Source: Nymphaea colorata
Lineage: Eukaryota > Streptophyta > Magnoliopsida > Nymphaeales > Nymphaeaceae
Direction: 5' to 3'
NCBI RefSeq assembly: GCF_008831285.2
Contig: NC_045151.1
Location: forward strand, 9,538,571 to 9,602,570
Length of the DNA stretch: 64,000 nt
Below, in pieces: positions 26,161 through 37,638 of this stretch (positions are counted from its first letter, which is position 1; each line of letters opens with the position of its first letter). Both the position numbers and the translations under genes were made by a program. Under the pieces are notes generated by a model that was not told the origin of the DNA, searched no databases, and saw only the letters and a list, made by a program, of their open reading frames with translations.

Positions 26161-27654
26161 CTATCGATCATCCCAATTGTTCCCATCCATCTTTTTCAGT
26201 GGCTCTAGAGGCATGGTGATTCATGGGTCTGTTGGGTGTTGCTGATTCCTCATCTTCCCAACCATCATCCCAATCTCGATCCCAACCATCAGCTGGACTA
26301 GATTCCAGCTTCCATGAGGTGGTAGTGCCTGGAATGTCTGATTATGGCAAACCCATCTCAAGCTCCTGGTATCTAAGACCACCATGGCACTGCCTTTGTC
26401 TTCTTAGTTTACAACAGAGAGAGGTTCCACCAACTGTAAGCACAGCAACAGCCAAGAAATATGCACCATACGTAGGTGTCACAAGAGATGCATTTAAGGG
26501 CAAGTCCTGGAATATGTTACTCAATGATTGGTTCCTCTGAAGTACACATTCCCCATTTCCAGCATTCAAAATTGCTTTTGATACTTCGGAACCAACACCT
26601 GGCAAGATAACCTGAAAGAATGAAAATGATATGATAAGCATTTGCCTTCAAATCTCAAATTTGAAACACTCATAAATGCAGTTCTCCCTATGAGCTATTC
26701 TAACTAAAGGGCCTTCAGAACTTGGATCCTATAGTACGACATGATAGACATACAGGTCCACTTGGATAACCATGCAGGTCTGCTCTATCCTAAAGGAGCA
26801 TAAGAGATGCAGAAAATGTACCATGCATAAACAAATTCCAATTTAAAGTTATTGCTACACTACAAATATAGAAAATTAAGAAAGACGAGAAGCTAAAACA
26901 TGGTATAGAAATGAAGAAGAGTACCTTAGGAAATGGCATGCTAGTTATCCCTAATTCCTATGGGTACTGCCAATACTCATATGTAGATCCTTTTTATCAT
27001 CCACTCATACCATCAAATAAGGAATAAAGCCTATAAAGCATCATAAGAATGTACAAACACACACTGACGCCACATATAGATATAGAAGAGAGAAGGTTTG
27101 CATCTGTGGCAATGTTCAGCTAATGTTTGAGCAAAGGACAATTTGGTGGCTGCATCCTACATCTCTCTCTCTCCTCCTCTCTCACAACACAAACACACAC
27201 ACACATATGCCTTCTACCCAATTCTTAACCCAAACGGTAGATCCAAAATATAAATGTCACTGTAGAAATAATATTCCGTTCAGAAATAGGTGAAACATTG
27301 TGAAAGAAAAGGGAAGAATAAGTTTAAGGTATGATACTTTTCTAGGGAAAGGGAGAAAGTTTCAGGTATGATTCTTTTCAAGGAAAAAAATGACAGTATG
27401 ACAGAAAGCTACAGCTTTAAAGTTAACAATGCAGTTAACTTAGGCAAGGACAACTTATTGTTGACAAAGCAAATACTAATATTCTAATCAAACAACCATC
27501 TAAGTTGTGATGGAAGAGAAAATAGAAGAGACCTTCAGTTTCCCATGCTGCTTAAGTTGCTTCACTTGCTGAAAAGAAGAACCTGCAATGGTGATATTGG
27601 CATGTAGATCATCCTCCCCATCATTGTGAACCACAAGAAATGACTGATTGGGTT
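26161..27654 (-). pseudogene. Plant transmembrane protein (DUF7356-type) fragment, copy B
   Basis: Same two exons as copy A: 27533-27654 and 26161-26611, with the same splice signals and the same TAA (26342-26344) after QELEMGLP. The upstream exon reads through with VKQLKQHGKLK, where copy A has a stop, so copy B keeps the older state. The membrane segment reads YGAYFLAVAVLTVGGTSLCC. It is in the same orientation as the element. It lacks the 5' exons and is not expected to make a functional protein. Confidence 0.7.
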
Positions 27655-29800
27655 CTACAGAATAGAAAATTCAAATTACTTCATACTCTTAAAACTGGAA
27701 AAGCAGTTACAGATTTCTAAGCCAAAATTACGACAGGAGTACGAGAGTAGTTTATAAACCTTTTTGCTTGTAGGTGGCGTCTCCTCAATAACATATTATA
27801 ATTTGTGACTTCTTTCCTGCAATGAAGAAGGAAGAAAAATCAGCAGGCATACGTGTATTTTGGTTTCAATCAGCTACAATATGCAAAACGATGGCATCCC
27901 ATGTTTTAAGTTACACCTCCAGCACCTTTGACCCTGCAAGGCCAATGAGGGAGCAGGCAAATAACATGATTGCTCTTCAATTTTGTTTATATTTATTCAT
28001 TTGCCAGGCCGAGTCAGTTTAAAGAGCAACTTTTCTCAAGGTCATTGTGCATTACCTTCGACGTCCCCTCCCCTTTTCACTAGAACAGGCTTTTCTAAAA
28101 AGTTTGAAAACATCATTCTGTTTACTTACCAGAATCTTTTAAAATGTGGTTTTGAATGACAACCTTGTTTGCATCCCAAAATTTTATTGGTTTTGGAGTG
28201 CCTAAAAAAAATTGAGTTTTGTTTTGAAGTAAGAAAGAAGAGAGACTCGCCCATCGGTACGAGGATCGACCGTTCCCGGTGCTTTTACCGGGGGTAATCA
28301 ACCCAAGGGCTATGTTTATTTTTGATGCATTTCATTTTAACTTAAACATCTTTTTGATTCTATATGCGGTGTAGAAAATACTGAATGTTTGATGTTTCAA
28401 ACTTTGAAAAAATAAAGAGAAGAGTTGCTTGAAAATGTAAAATGTTTTGAAGAAAAAGTGGAACTAGTAAATACCATTTGAAAAACTTGTGAAATCACTT
28501 TAGTGTTCTATTAAGACTTTAAGTAGGTTTGAGATTTTGCTCTAATTTGGTTACCACCTAGCTAGAGCTCCATCCCATCTTACTTAAGTTCTTTTGGAGA
28601 GGTGCTTGTGATCATAAGTGCAATAAAGTGGGTGAGAATGCATGGATGCATTTATCCTATATGATTGAAAGAATGTAAAACATTCCTGCCACAATATTAA
28701 TCTAAAATCATTCCTACCACAACATATATCTAAGGTTTCGTTGTTATAATTATTATATATAAGAAGGAAAAGTTTTTTTTTTTGAAAAGGGATAGGGATT
28801 GTAGACAATCAACCATGATTCCAATATTGGGTCATTACTTAGTTTGTGGTCTTAATGAAGTTGGTAAATGGAAAGTTCGTGAGAGGAGAATATTAAAAAG
28901 AATACAAGAGATAAAACACTTATATGAAAAGGTAGAGAGAGAAATAGAAAAAGACATGCATACATGTGTACATACCATCACATATACACATATATGAAAG
29001 CTTAAGATAAAAAGATATATTGATTTGAAGAGAAAGAGAGATTTTAGAGGAAAAGAAAAATATCATATGTATATATGAGTATGAGAAATTTTATAAGAGA
29101 AGATATTTGTCTTGCAAAGAGGAATGAATATTTGAAAGACAAGAAATGGTGCACATGTGCATATGTATTCATGCACATATGAAAATTTATAAAATGGAAA
29201 GTGAAAGCATAGAGGGAAAAAGATGAGGGGTCATCATGTTGACATAGATGTATATAAAATGTGTATACATCTATACCTTCACAAGATTAGAAATCAAGGA
29301 ACAACTTAAAATTACCAACTTCAAGTTTAATGTGGGCCGGAGGGGAGCTTGGACTCGTGCAAGAGTTTAAGCTAAGTCCCTAGGGCCATGTTAGAAGGTT
29401 CCTTTTGAAAATGTTTTGGGAAATAAGTATAGAATGTCATTATTTAGTTTGTTGTAAGGGATATATTTTTTCCACCATTGGGTAAGGAAGAAAACAAGCG
29501 TAAAATGATTAAGAAGGAAACTAGCGTAAAATGACATGCAAATGCATATTAACGTATACATTTTCGTGAGGGTTTATCCTGGGTTGGACAAGTCCCAACC
29601 TCAAAAATTAATATGAAAATAAAAAGTCTTCAAACCACACTCTCATTCCCACCATACATTCACATATAAGTAGAAAACCAAGCAACTATGCATGGAAAAT
29701 ATATAGACAACATTCAAGGAAAGAAAAAGAGAAAGAGGATGACGGAAAGTGCAATGTTCAATTAGGAGGGAGGACATGATGTAACTATGAAATGATATGT
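27655..29800. other. LTR interior, no supportable gene
   Basis: Counterpart of 7054-9239. Short ORFs such as the one starting at 28782 have a changed length or start in the other LTR and show no domain, so none is accepted. Confidence 0.5.
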
Positions 29801-29809
29801 CCCGTCATC

Positions 29810-30660
29810 TTCTCATGTTCCTGCTGCACTTGAGTATAGCCTCTTGACTCTAAAATAGAGATTGAGAGCTATCTCGGCCATGGAAAAATAAGGAATAGAG
29901 GAAAATAGGAGGAAGCAAAAGAACAACAAGAATGTATTAATGAAAAGAAAGAACATGATTAAAATAAAAGATCATCTTATCTTTCCATGCTCCCGGTGTA
30001 CTTGAGCATAGCCTCTTGTCTCTAAAAAGAGATTGAGTGCTACCTCCTTAGAAGAAAATATAGAAAGAAAAACAATACCATATTTAATAAAAGAGAAATC
30101 ATGATTCAATCATGAAATGAAAGATCATCTCACTTGTCTCTAAAAAGAGATTGAATGCTATCTCCTTTGGCCATAGGGAGAGGAGGAAGAGAGAAAAGAA
30201 AATAACAAGAACAAGGCTATATTGAAGAAAGGAAATAACAATAACAACAAGAATATATTCATAAAGGGAAAGAACAACAACAACAAGAATACTTGAAAGA
30301 GCATGATTTAATCATAAAATAAAATATCATCTCATCTTCTCATGCTCCCGGTGCACTTGAGCATAGCCTCTTGTCTCTAAAAAGAGGTTGAATGCTATCT
30401 CCTTTGGCCATGGAGAGATGAAGATGAGAATAGAAAATGAAAACAATCAACAAGACTATGTTCAAGAAAAAGAATAGCATAATAATAAGAACATATTAAT
30501 AAAAAATAACAACAACAAGAATACTTGAAAGAACATGATTTAATCATAAAATAAAATATCATCTCATCTTCTCATGCTCCTGGTGCACTTGAGCATAGCC
30601 TCTTGTCTCTAAAAAGAGGTTGAGGGCTATCTCCTTTGGTCATGGGGAGATGAAGATGAG
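29810..30660. repeat. Long-period tandem repeat in the Gy1 5' LTR
   Basis: Counterpart of 9240-10160. Cores lie near 29815, 29990, 30345 and 30580. The unit near 30130 has lost the CTCCCGGTGCAC core and keeps only the TTGTCTCTAAAAAGAG part. Confidence 0.85.
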
Positions 30661-30989
30661 AAAAAGAAAAAAAAAAAAAGAAAGGAATTATGATTACATA
30701 CCTCTAATCAGAAATGACCTAAGGAAGATAAATACCTTAATTTGACATCCCCTTTGAGTGAAGCTCCAAAATGATGCCACCAAGAGGGTTGTTGCTTGCT
30801 CCAAGTTGGAGAGGAAAATGGAGAAAAGATGAGGGAGAGAAAGAGAGCTCAAGAGAAACTCTAAGTCTTCAAGTGAGAATACACTAGAGTTTCTTCCAAG
30901 GGCTAATCTTACCCAAGAGGGGGGGAAATGGGGGATATTTAAAGAAGATTTTGGAGTCAAAACCCTAAATTTGAATTTTTTTTTTACCT

Positions 30990-31400
30990 AAAAAGACTAA
31001 AACCACATTCTACAAGGAGATTTTTTGGTCAAAAGGAAGGGCAAATGGGTCTTGTCCACCCAAAAAGACTAAAATTACCCTCTAAAAGGAGGTTTTTTGG
31101 TCAAAAGGAAGGGAAAATTGGTCTTGTCCACCCAAAAAGACTAAATCACCCTCTAAAAGGAGATTTTTTTTGTCAAAAAGAAGGGTAAATGGGTCTTGTC
31201 CACCGAAAAAGACTAAAATCACCCTCTAAAAGGAGATTTTTTTGTCAAAAGGAAGGACAAATTGGTCTTGTCCACCCAAAAAGACTAAAATCACCCTCTA
31301 AAAGAGATTTTTTTGTCAAAAAGAAGGGCAAATTGGTCTTATCTACCCAAAAAGACTTAAATCACCCTTTAAAAGGAGATTTTTTGGTCAAAAGGAGGGG
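30990..31400. repeat. About 73-bp minisatellite in the Gy1 5' LTR (5 units)
   Basis: Same unit as 10470-11115, with five countable CCACCC-type blocks. The ORF at 31189-31452 is a translation of the repeat and is not a gene. Confidence 0.9.
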
Positions 31401-31558
31401 CAAATGGGTCTTAAATGATCGATTTGGATTTGAACTTGGGTTTTGGATCTAATTTGGATATGGAAGTTGTATTTTGATTTAATTTGGATCTAAATTTGAG
31501 TTTCGTGCTTGGATGAAACATCATAATCTTTTTAAAAAAAAAAATTGGGGTGATTACA

Positions 31559-33654
31559 AACCGTTATCCTTTTCTAGTTTCTAAGTTGAAAATGACAAAG
31601 TTGTGTTGTTTTTTATAATAGCTAAACAGAAGAACAAAAGTTTCATGAGTTTTTATTCTAAAAATCAAATTTACCCTAAAATAAATGTAGGTTATTACTA
31701 ATTGAATAACAAATTGTACTACTAAACAAGAATAACTTAATAAGTTAATGAACAATATAATTTTTAATGGCTTTTTAAGACTTTTTTAATACGATAGAAA
31801 GGTGATGCCATTTAGTGGGCCTTCTTTTCGGGAGTTGTCCCAATAAAAGTTGACTTGAGATTTTTATATCTATTGTAAAGAAAACTAAATCCACACTACA
31901 AGATGAAATTGCTGCCTGAAATGGATTTTCAATGAGAAGATGGGTGTTCATAAAAATTTGTCTATATCAAACTTTATGTGCAACCTGTACAAAAGAAACA
32001 CGACAATTGTTATACTCTCTTATGATTGCTATTCATTTTTGAAATGAGAAACTGCATGTGGGGCTTTTGCACAGCCCAAGCCATGGGTGGCCCTGTCTTT
32101 GATGTCAACTAATTTTACGTGACATTATTTTATACTTCTTGCTCCTTTGCCTGTCCACCAAAAGTGGGAGTGGTCATTGTTTCTTAAATCTTTAAGCTTT
32201 ACTAGCGTCATGTTCACTTATGTGACTACTTATCTTTTTATTGCTCTCACTCACTTATGTGACTAAATTACTAAGTTGACAAATACCTATTTAGGTACTA
32301 AGAGAATCCTGCAACCTGTAAAGAATCTCCAGTCACGCCTATTTAGGTACTAAGGTCTCAGATTGTGAATGCATGGCATGTGTGTGTGAGAGAGAGAGAG
32401 AGAGACAGAGTGAGATTTCTAAATCTTCGTAAATGTTGTGTTCGCTAGTTTAATTCTAACTACAACAGGGTAATCTTGCATAGCCAAGAAGAACGAGGTA
32501 ATTATACATCATGCAATCACATGCTTTACAACCTTGTTGTCTTTGATTTGGTATTTAAAATATTTGTGATCAAGTAGTATTTGCATATGCTTTGCTTTTG
32601 TGACTTGTTTTTTTCTATTGATTAAGAACACAAACTTTATATTTGGATTGTTAAAATTAGTTTGTAATGTCAGCACAAAGTTAACTTCTAATGTTCTTCA
32701 TTTTTATGTTTCTTCTTGCATCGGTGAACATTGACCATGAGATGGCAACTAACCCAATTCACTAGCCCACCGTTTGCATTAGTTCTTGTAGTGCATTTTC
32801 AAGTAGTTCTACTTGGAATGCTGGACTATGCTTATTTTGCAACCTTTGGCATTCATTTTCTTTCAATGTAGCCCACCATTTTCTTGACCTAAACATGCAG
32901 CTTTTTCATAACTTGGCAAACTAGACCTCCAAACTGGTTCCTTCACTTTGAGAAAAATTAAAGTAGCCACATTGAACTTTGATGCTGTTGACATGTGGAA
33001 CTAAAATCTCTAGGGTAGTTAGTTTGTCATTGTTGTGGATGTGTATGGTGCAATGTTAAGATATTAACTATTCATTATTTCTGTGTATTGACTAAGTGTT
33101 CCTTCCTAGTGATACAAGAAGGATGTAGGTGAAACCAAGTAAATAGGCTACTGAGTGAGTCAAACAAACCCCCTCCCACTAAAAACAGTTTTTTGGAGGG
33201 TCAAGTTGTTTTTACATGTATATTGTATAATTTTCTCATTTTAACCATATATAGTTAACAATCCAAAAAGAAAATCTAGAAAATTAATGTTATCTTCTCA
33301 GCCGTTTTATTACTTTTTTTCTACTTGTATTTTATATTTGACAATGCTTTCCTGAAAAATCTTGAAAATTGCACGTACATACTGATATATGTGACTCTGT
33401 GCTCGTGCAAACCTATAAGTTGCAGTTCTTTCATGAGTTTGCTGAATGTTTAGAGAGAACTGTGACAAAGGTGGCTTGTTTACTTATTTTCACCTGCTAT
33501 GCCTGTGCATCTCATTGCAATGTAGCTTCTTTGCTAACTCTTCTTTCTTTTCCTCACATATTGTGCAGTACTTGAACACTATAATCTAGTTTCTGAAGCA
33601 AAGTTCCCAGTAATTTTATATCTCAGTTCACATTCAAATTCATTTGTTGATATG
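31559..33654. other. Unique DNA right of Gy1, nothing recognised
   Basis: AT-rich sequence with a GA run near 32388-32405. I find no frame with family features. It may be intronic or upstream sequence of the possible gene at 35174-36374. Confidence 0.5.
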
Positions 33655-34272
33655 TATATTATGCTATAAAATATATACTACATACATGTATTGTATATAT
33701 GTTATAGTATATCTAGATACGTATATTAACATATCACATACTATATAACTATAAGTATACACATATCACATGTATAATAGATATACGTATTATATTCCAC
33801 ATATATGTATATACCATTATATATATGATAACATGTTATATTACTTATGCAATACAAATAATATGTATGTATATGTATAATATACATATAATACGTATAT
33901 TATAATCTATTATATATAATATTATACATATTATATGTATATTATGATATACATATTAATATTATTATGTGTATATATAACATATACTACGTAATATATG
34001 TTACATAGTAACATGCTATGTACACACACACACACACACACAATATGATGTATATAATATAATGTTATGTATATAGTGTTGCGTATATTATACAATAATA
34101 TAATGTTATGTGTATATATATATATATAACGTATATGATAAAATGTTACTATATATGATGTATATGATATATACATATACAATATATTGTACATATACAC
34201 ACATATGTACATTGTTATATATGTAATATATATACGTATATATGTATATATATGTTACATAACATATATAAT

Positions 34273-34313
<41 letters not shown>

Positions 34314-34690
34314 ATAAATTTATATATATACTACATATATGTAATACGTGTAATATATTGTGTATATAATGTGTACATATTGTTGTATGTATATAATTTT
34401 ATAGTATATGACATAAATAGTAGATAGTTATATGTATATGTATATATAACTATTATAGTTTTATATATGTATATTACATAAATATTATATATAATTGTAT
34501 ATAATGTATACATGACATCATAAATGTAGTATATACTATATAACATATACGTAAACATATAATATATATATTATACATAATATATATGATGTATATGATA
34601 TATGTATATTTATAATATCAGTATACATTAACATATAACATGTAGGTAACTATGTGATTTATACGTACTATGTATGACATACTAAGTATT
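33655..34690. repeat. AT-rich microsatellite field with (AC)n runs
   Basis: About 1 kb of degenerate TATA/ATGTAT repeats, with (AC)n runs at about 34021-34042 and 34271-34298. Overlapping ORFs rich in Tyr, Ile, Val and Cys on both strands come from the repeat. Confidence 0.95.
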
Positions 34691-35173
34691 CATGCAGAGC
34701 AAACATAAATGCTAAACATGATAACATTGGCATCTAAGCATTCTTGGTGTCCCTCAAGGCCACCACTCACAGTGACAACACCTGAGTTTGGAAACTGGTC
34801 CCAAGCAGGGGTAGCAGAATTACCAATGGGGCTTGGAAGCACATTGGAAAGCAAAAAATAAGGTGCTTTGAAGTGTCTTGAGAGCACTATTTGAAGAAAA
34901 AAGCCATCTTCCTTTGTGACCAGAGTTGTGCTTCCCATTCAGGCAACTGATGCAAGCTTCTTTTTTCAGTGAAATCTAGATTCCTAATGTAATCAAACCC
35001 TATTTTATAAAGCTTTGCCCAAGCTTAAAACTTAATTTTGCAAAAAGTTTGGAGTTTGAAACTTGAATGTTTGATCTTTGTTTATAATTTACATTTTTTG
35101 TTGGCTAGTTGCTTCTTAATTTGCTAGTAGTGCTAGTCCATGACTAATTTTTGTCTTCTTTTGATAATTGCAG
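34691..35173. other. Unique DNA, doubtful exon-like patch
   Basis: A plus-strand frame near 34740-34860 reads PPLTVTTPEFGNWSQAGV, and the PEFGNW part is reminiscent of NOI/RIN4-type motifs. It ends at a stop and has no splice support, so I do not call it a gene. Confidence 0.3.
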
Positions 35174-36374
35174 AATGTTGATATGGATAACTTTGATGAC
35201 TTTGGCACCAATTTGTATACAGCACCTGAGACTTCCTGCTTGGGCACAAGCTTTGATGAAAACGAGCTAAAATGCATAGATAATGAAGAGACAGACAATG
35301 CAGCTCAAAGGTTGATGATTTTAATTGTTAATATGTTCATGAATTAGCTTCTCATTTTGCATTCCTCTAGCGCATGCTAATTTAGTGCTTCTATTAGAAA
35401 TGTATGCACATGAGTAAGCATTTTATGCTTAAGTTGGTCATACAGAACTGTTTTTTCTTCTAGTGTTATGTTAATTTTTTTCCCAAATTAATTACTTATT
35501 TACTCTCTAGTCTCTGCTTTCAAATGAAATCATTCTAGATGTATCTTGCAAGCAGGACAAGTTGAGTGATTCATGTAAATTTGGAAGTTCATTTCCTTCT
35601 TGTTTGCATTCTCCATTATGTTATTGTGTATTTCCCACATTAACTTAGACAGTCTTGTTCTTGCTTGGTTTTCTCTTCTCCGACTTGGCTGCCTATTAAA
35701 TACGTGATGTGCATCCAGCGTTCTGTCCATATATTGGTGCTGTTTATAATGTTAAATTAATCTGTGGTGATCAGAATGCCTCTCTGACATGATAATACTG
35801 TGATTTGTTAGTGAGCTAAGAACAAGTTGGCTTTGTTTGATTTAAGTGGTTTTTTTATTAATAGCAATAGCTACTATTATTGTTGTTATCACATTTATTC
35901 AGCAATTTGACATGATTTTGAGCTGTTCAAGAATGACCCTGGCTGGAATCGTACTTATTTCATGGTATTGAAATCCATGGATCCAAATCAACCCTCTTTG
36001 AATCAATATAGATCCAAGTCAGTAAGGGCACATGTCCCTTTTATTTTTAATTATTTTCAATATTCTGAATTTTTTATTTTTTCTCTTTGACCTTTTTAAC
36101 ATAAACAATGCAATTTTTAAATTTCTCCGATTCTCAAATGATTCCTATTTGTTTCAGCTAATCCTTTGAATCTTTTGCAGACTGATTAGATTTAGCAATA
36201 AATTTTAGCATCACTTCTTTCTTTTTTTTTATTGACAACAATTTTTGTCCCTCGTTGACTGTTTCTTAATTCTTCTGTCTTTCTTTTATGATGCTATTTT
36301 ATTGAACTCTTTTCTTGTGTCCTGCTTTAGAATCTTTTCGAAGCCTTTCTTAAGATGCAAAGACCTTAAAGCAG
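35174..36374 (+). CDS. Possible exons of an unrecognised plus-strand gene
   Basis: Exon 35174-35310 lies between a TTGCAG acceptor and an AAAG/GTTGATG donor. It is open throughout and acidic (FDDFGTNLYTAPETSCLG, then DENELKCIDNEETDN). A second candidate exon, 36331-36374, follows a TGCTTTAG acceptor, ends in GCAG/GTGAGC and continues the frame in phase as IFSKPFLRCKDLKA. No start, stop or known domain is visible. The continuation would cross the copia scrap and the Co2 insertion, so the gene, if real, may be disrupted. This is a splice-signal and frame argument only. Confidence 0.35.
35311..36330. other. Possible intron, nothing recognised
   Basis: T-rich sequence between the two candidate exons, consistent with a plant intron. 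No repeat or domain is found. Confidence 0.4.
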
Positions 36375-36529
36375 GTGAGCTCATTGGCATTTCTTCTGAA
36401 CGAGTGACTTTTTGTTGTGTAAATATCTCAAGAGCATTTGATATATGTTTATTGTTGCTATTCTTTTTCTCTTTTTATCATTAGACAAAGTTCATGTTCT
36501 GAAAGATTGTGCCATGGAAAAGGAAAGTG

Positions 36530-36670
36530 TAGTGCAAGATTGTGCATTCGGCAACACCATTTTGTTGGGATGTGTGTGGACAAGTAAATTGAGGCCGAAT
36601 TCCATGATTGGCATAAAACTGAAGTAGAATGGAAGATTTGAATTCAAGAGCATTATCAGTGCGACAATGG
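36530..36670 (-). mobile_element. Copia integrase scrap
   Basis: The minus strand reads RTDNALEFKSSILLQFYANH and then TCPHTSQQNGVAE. These are the second Asp and the Glu of a copia integrase catalytic core. The frame decays on both sides. It is unlike Co1-Co4 in wording, so it is a remnant of another copia family. It is too short for ordinary ORF calling. Confidence 0.8.
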
Positions 36671-36828
36671 TGTTTTTAACCCTAATTTGTTTTTTAATGA
36701 AATTAAGAGAGTGAGAGGACTGCAGCTAGTGACCGTTGTTCATTCACCTCTGTCGTGTTTTTCTTTCAGTTTTGAAGGGTTTTCCATATTAAATCAATGT
36801 TTCTCCTCTTCTTCGATATCCATAATTC

Positions 36829-36833
36829 TACAC
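36829..36833. repeat. Target-site duplication of Co2 (left)
   Basis: TACAC, repeated at 42017-42021. Confidence 0.95.
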
Positions 36834-36998
36834 TGTTAAGATGTGTTTATATTCAGTTTTAGGTTTAAGAGGGTACTTTTGTAATAACTTTTCCTTTAGA
36901 TGTTTCTCTTGTAACTTCTCTCTCTCCTCTAGTCTATATAAAGAGGAGTTAGGGCAGATTTCGAGGTTAATCAAAGATTATTCTTTCTAATCTTATCA
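36834..36998 (+). repeat. Co2 5' LTR
   Basis: 165 bp, TGTTAAGATGTG...CTAATCTTATCA. It differs from the 3' LTR only near 36975 (AAAGATT against AAATATT). Confidence 0.97.
36935..36942 (+). promoter_or_regulatory. Co2 LTR TATA box
   Basis: TATATAAA lies in the 5' LTR after a CT-rich stretch. Transcription would start roughly 30 bases downstream, leaving a very short R-U5. The same box is at 41953-41960 in the 3' LTR. Confidence 0.6.
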
Positions 36999-37010
36999 TG
37001 GTATCAGAGC
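36999..37010 (+). other. Co2 primer-binding site (tRNA-iMet)
   Basis: TGGTATCAGAGC lies immediately after the 5' LTR, complementary to the 3' end of initiator tRNA-Met. Confidence 0.97.
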
Positions 37011-37638
37011 AGCAGCCGTCTCCTCCTCCTTGGCGCGCCGATTGAGCGGCGCCGCCCGCCGCCTGACCGCGCCCATCGCTGCGCTTCCTCCACCCGCTCG
37101 TGTCCACCCATCTCCGCCCGTCGCTGACCTCTCCACCCGACGCCTCTGCCAGTCGCTGTCCTGTCTTCTCCACCCGACGCCTCCGCCCGTTGCTGTCTTC
37201 TCCGCCCGACGCCTCCGTCCGCTGTTGCAGTCATCTTCGCCGCTGCCCGCCGTGGCTGTCACCTCCGCCCGCCGCCGCCGTCTGTCACTGTTGCTTCTCT
37301 GCTGCTGCTGCACGCTGCATCGCCCCTGCTGTCTCCACCATTCTCCTCTGCTCCGCCGCTGCCCTGCACGCTGATTTTCTTCTCAGCGTCTTCGCTGCAT
37401 CGCCTCCTCTACTCCGCCGCTGCTCTGCACGCTGATTTTCCTCTCAGCGTCTTCGCTGTCGCCTCTGGTAATCTGTCTTCGTTCAGTTCTGTTGTTGCCT
37501 CTTCCAGCCGATCAGACTTATGGATTGCTGCCCGTGTTAACTGCTTCATGATCAGCATGTTGTCTTTCGATATGTGATTGTCTTCTTTTTGCCTGCACTT
37601 CCTATTCCGTGGCTCGGTTTCCTCCATTGTGTTGAGCG
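37011..37638 (+). other. Co2 leader, C-rich and GC-rich
   Basis: About 630 bases with many CCGCCCG and TCCGCC-type repeats on the plus strand. ORFs within it (37030-37435) are low-complexity Ser/Pro/Ala runs on several frames. The gag ATG at 37639 follows. Confidence 0.7.

Larger units (their letters stand above)
25781..31558 (-). repeat. Gy1 5' LTR (5778 bp)
   Basis: Direct repeat partner of 5215-11269 with the same TGGAGCC...TGATTACA ends. Homology stops abruptly at both edges. Besides minisatellite loss it has a 27-bp-scale insertion near 27058-27090 and loss of one long-period repeat core near 30130. It holds copy B of the captured gene fragment. Confidence 0.7.

Noticed and set aside
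30694-31452. ORFs in the 5' LTR minisatellite
   Set aside because: Unit translation of the about 73-bp repeat, not kept in the partner LTR.
33931-34558. Tyr/Ile/Val/Cys-rich ORFs
   Set aside because: They lie wholly in the AT/AC repeat field, with no conserved motif.
34690-34938. Possible NOI/RIN4-like motif on the plus strand, and an 82-codon minus ORF
   Set aside because: One short motif resemblance, a stop shortly after and no splice support.
37030-37435. Long low-complexity ORFs in the Co2 leader
   Set aside because: GC-triplet repeats open several frames at once; the gag start follows at 37639.
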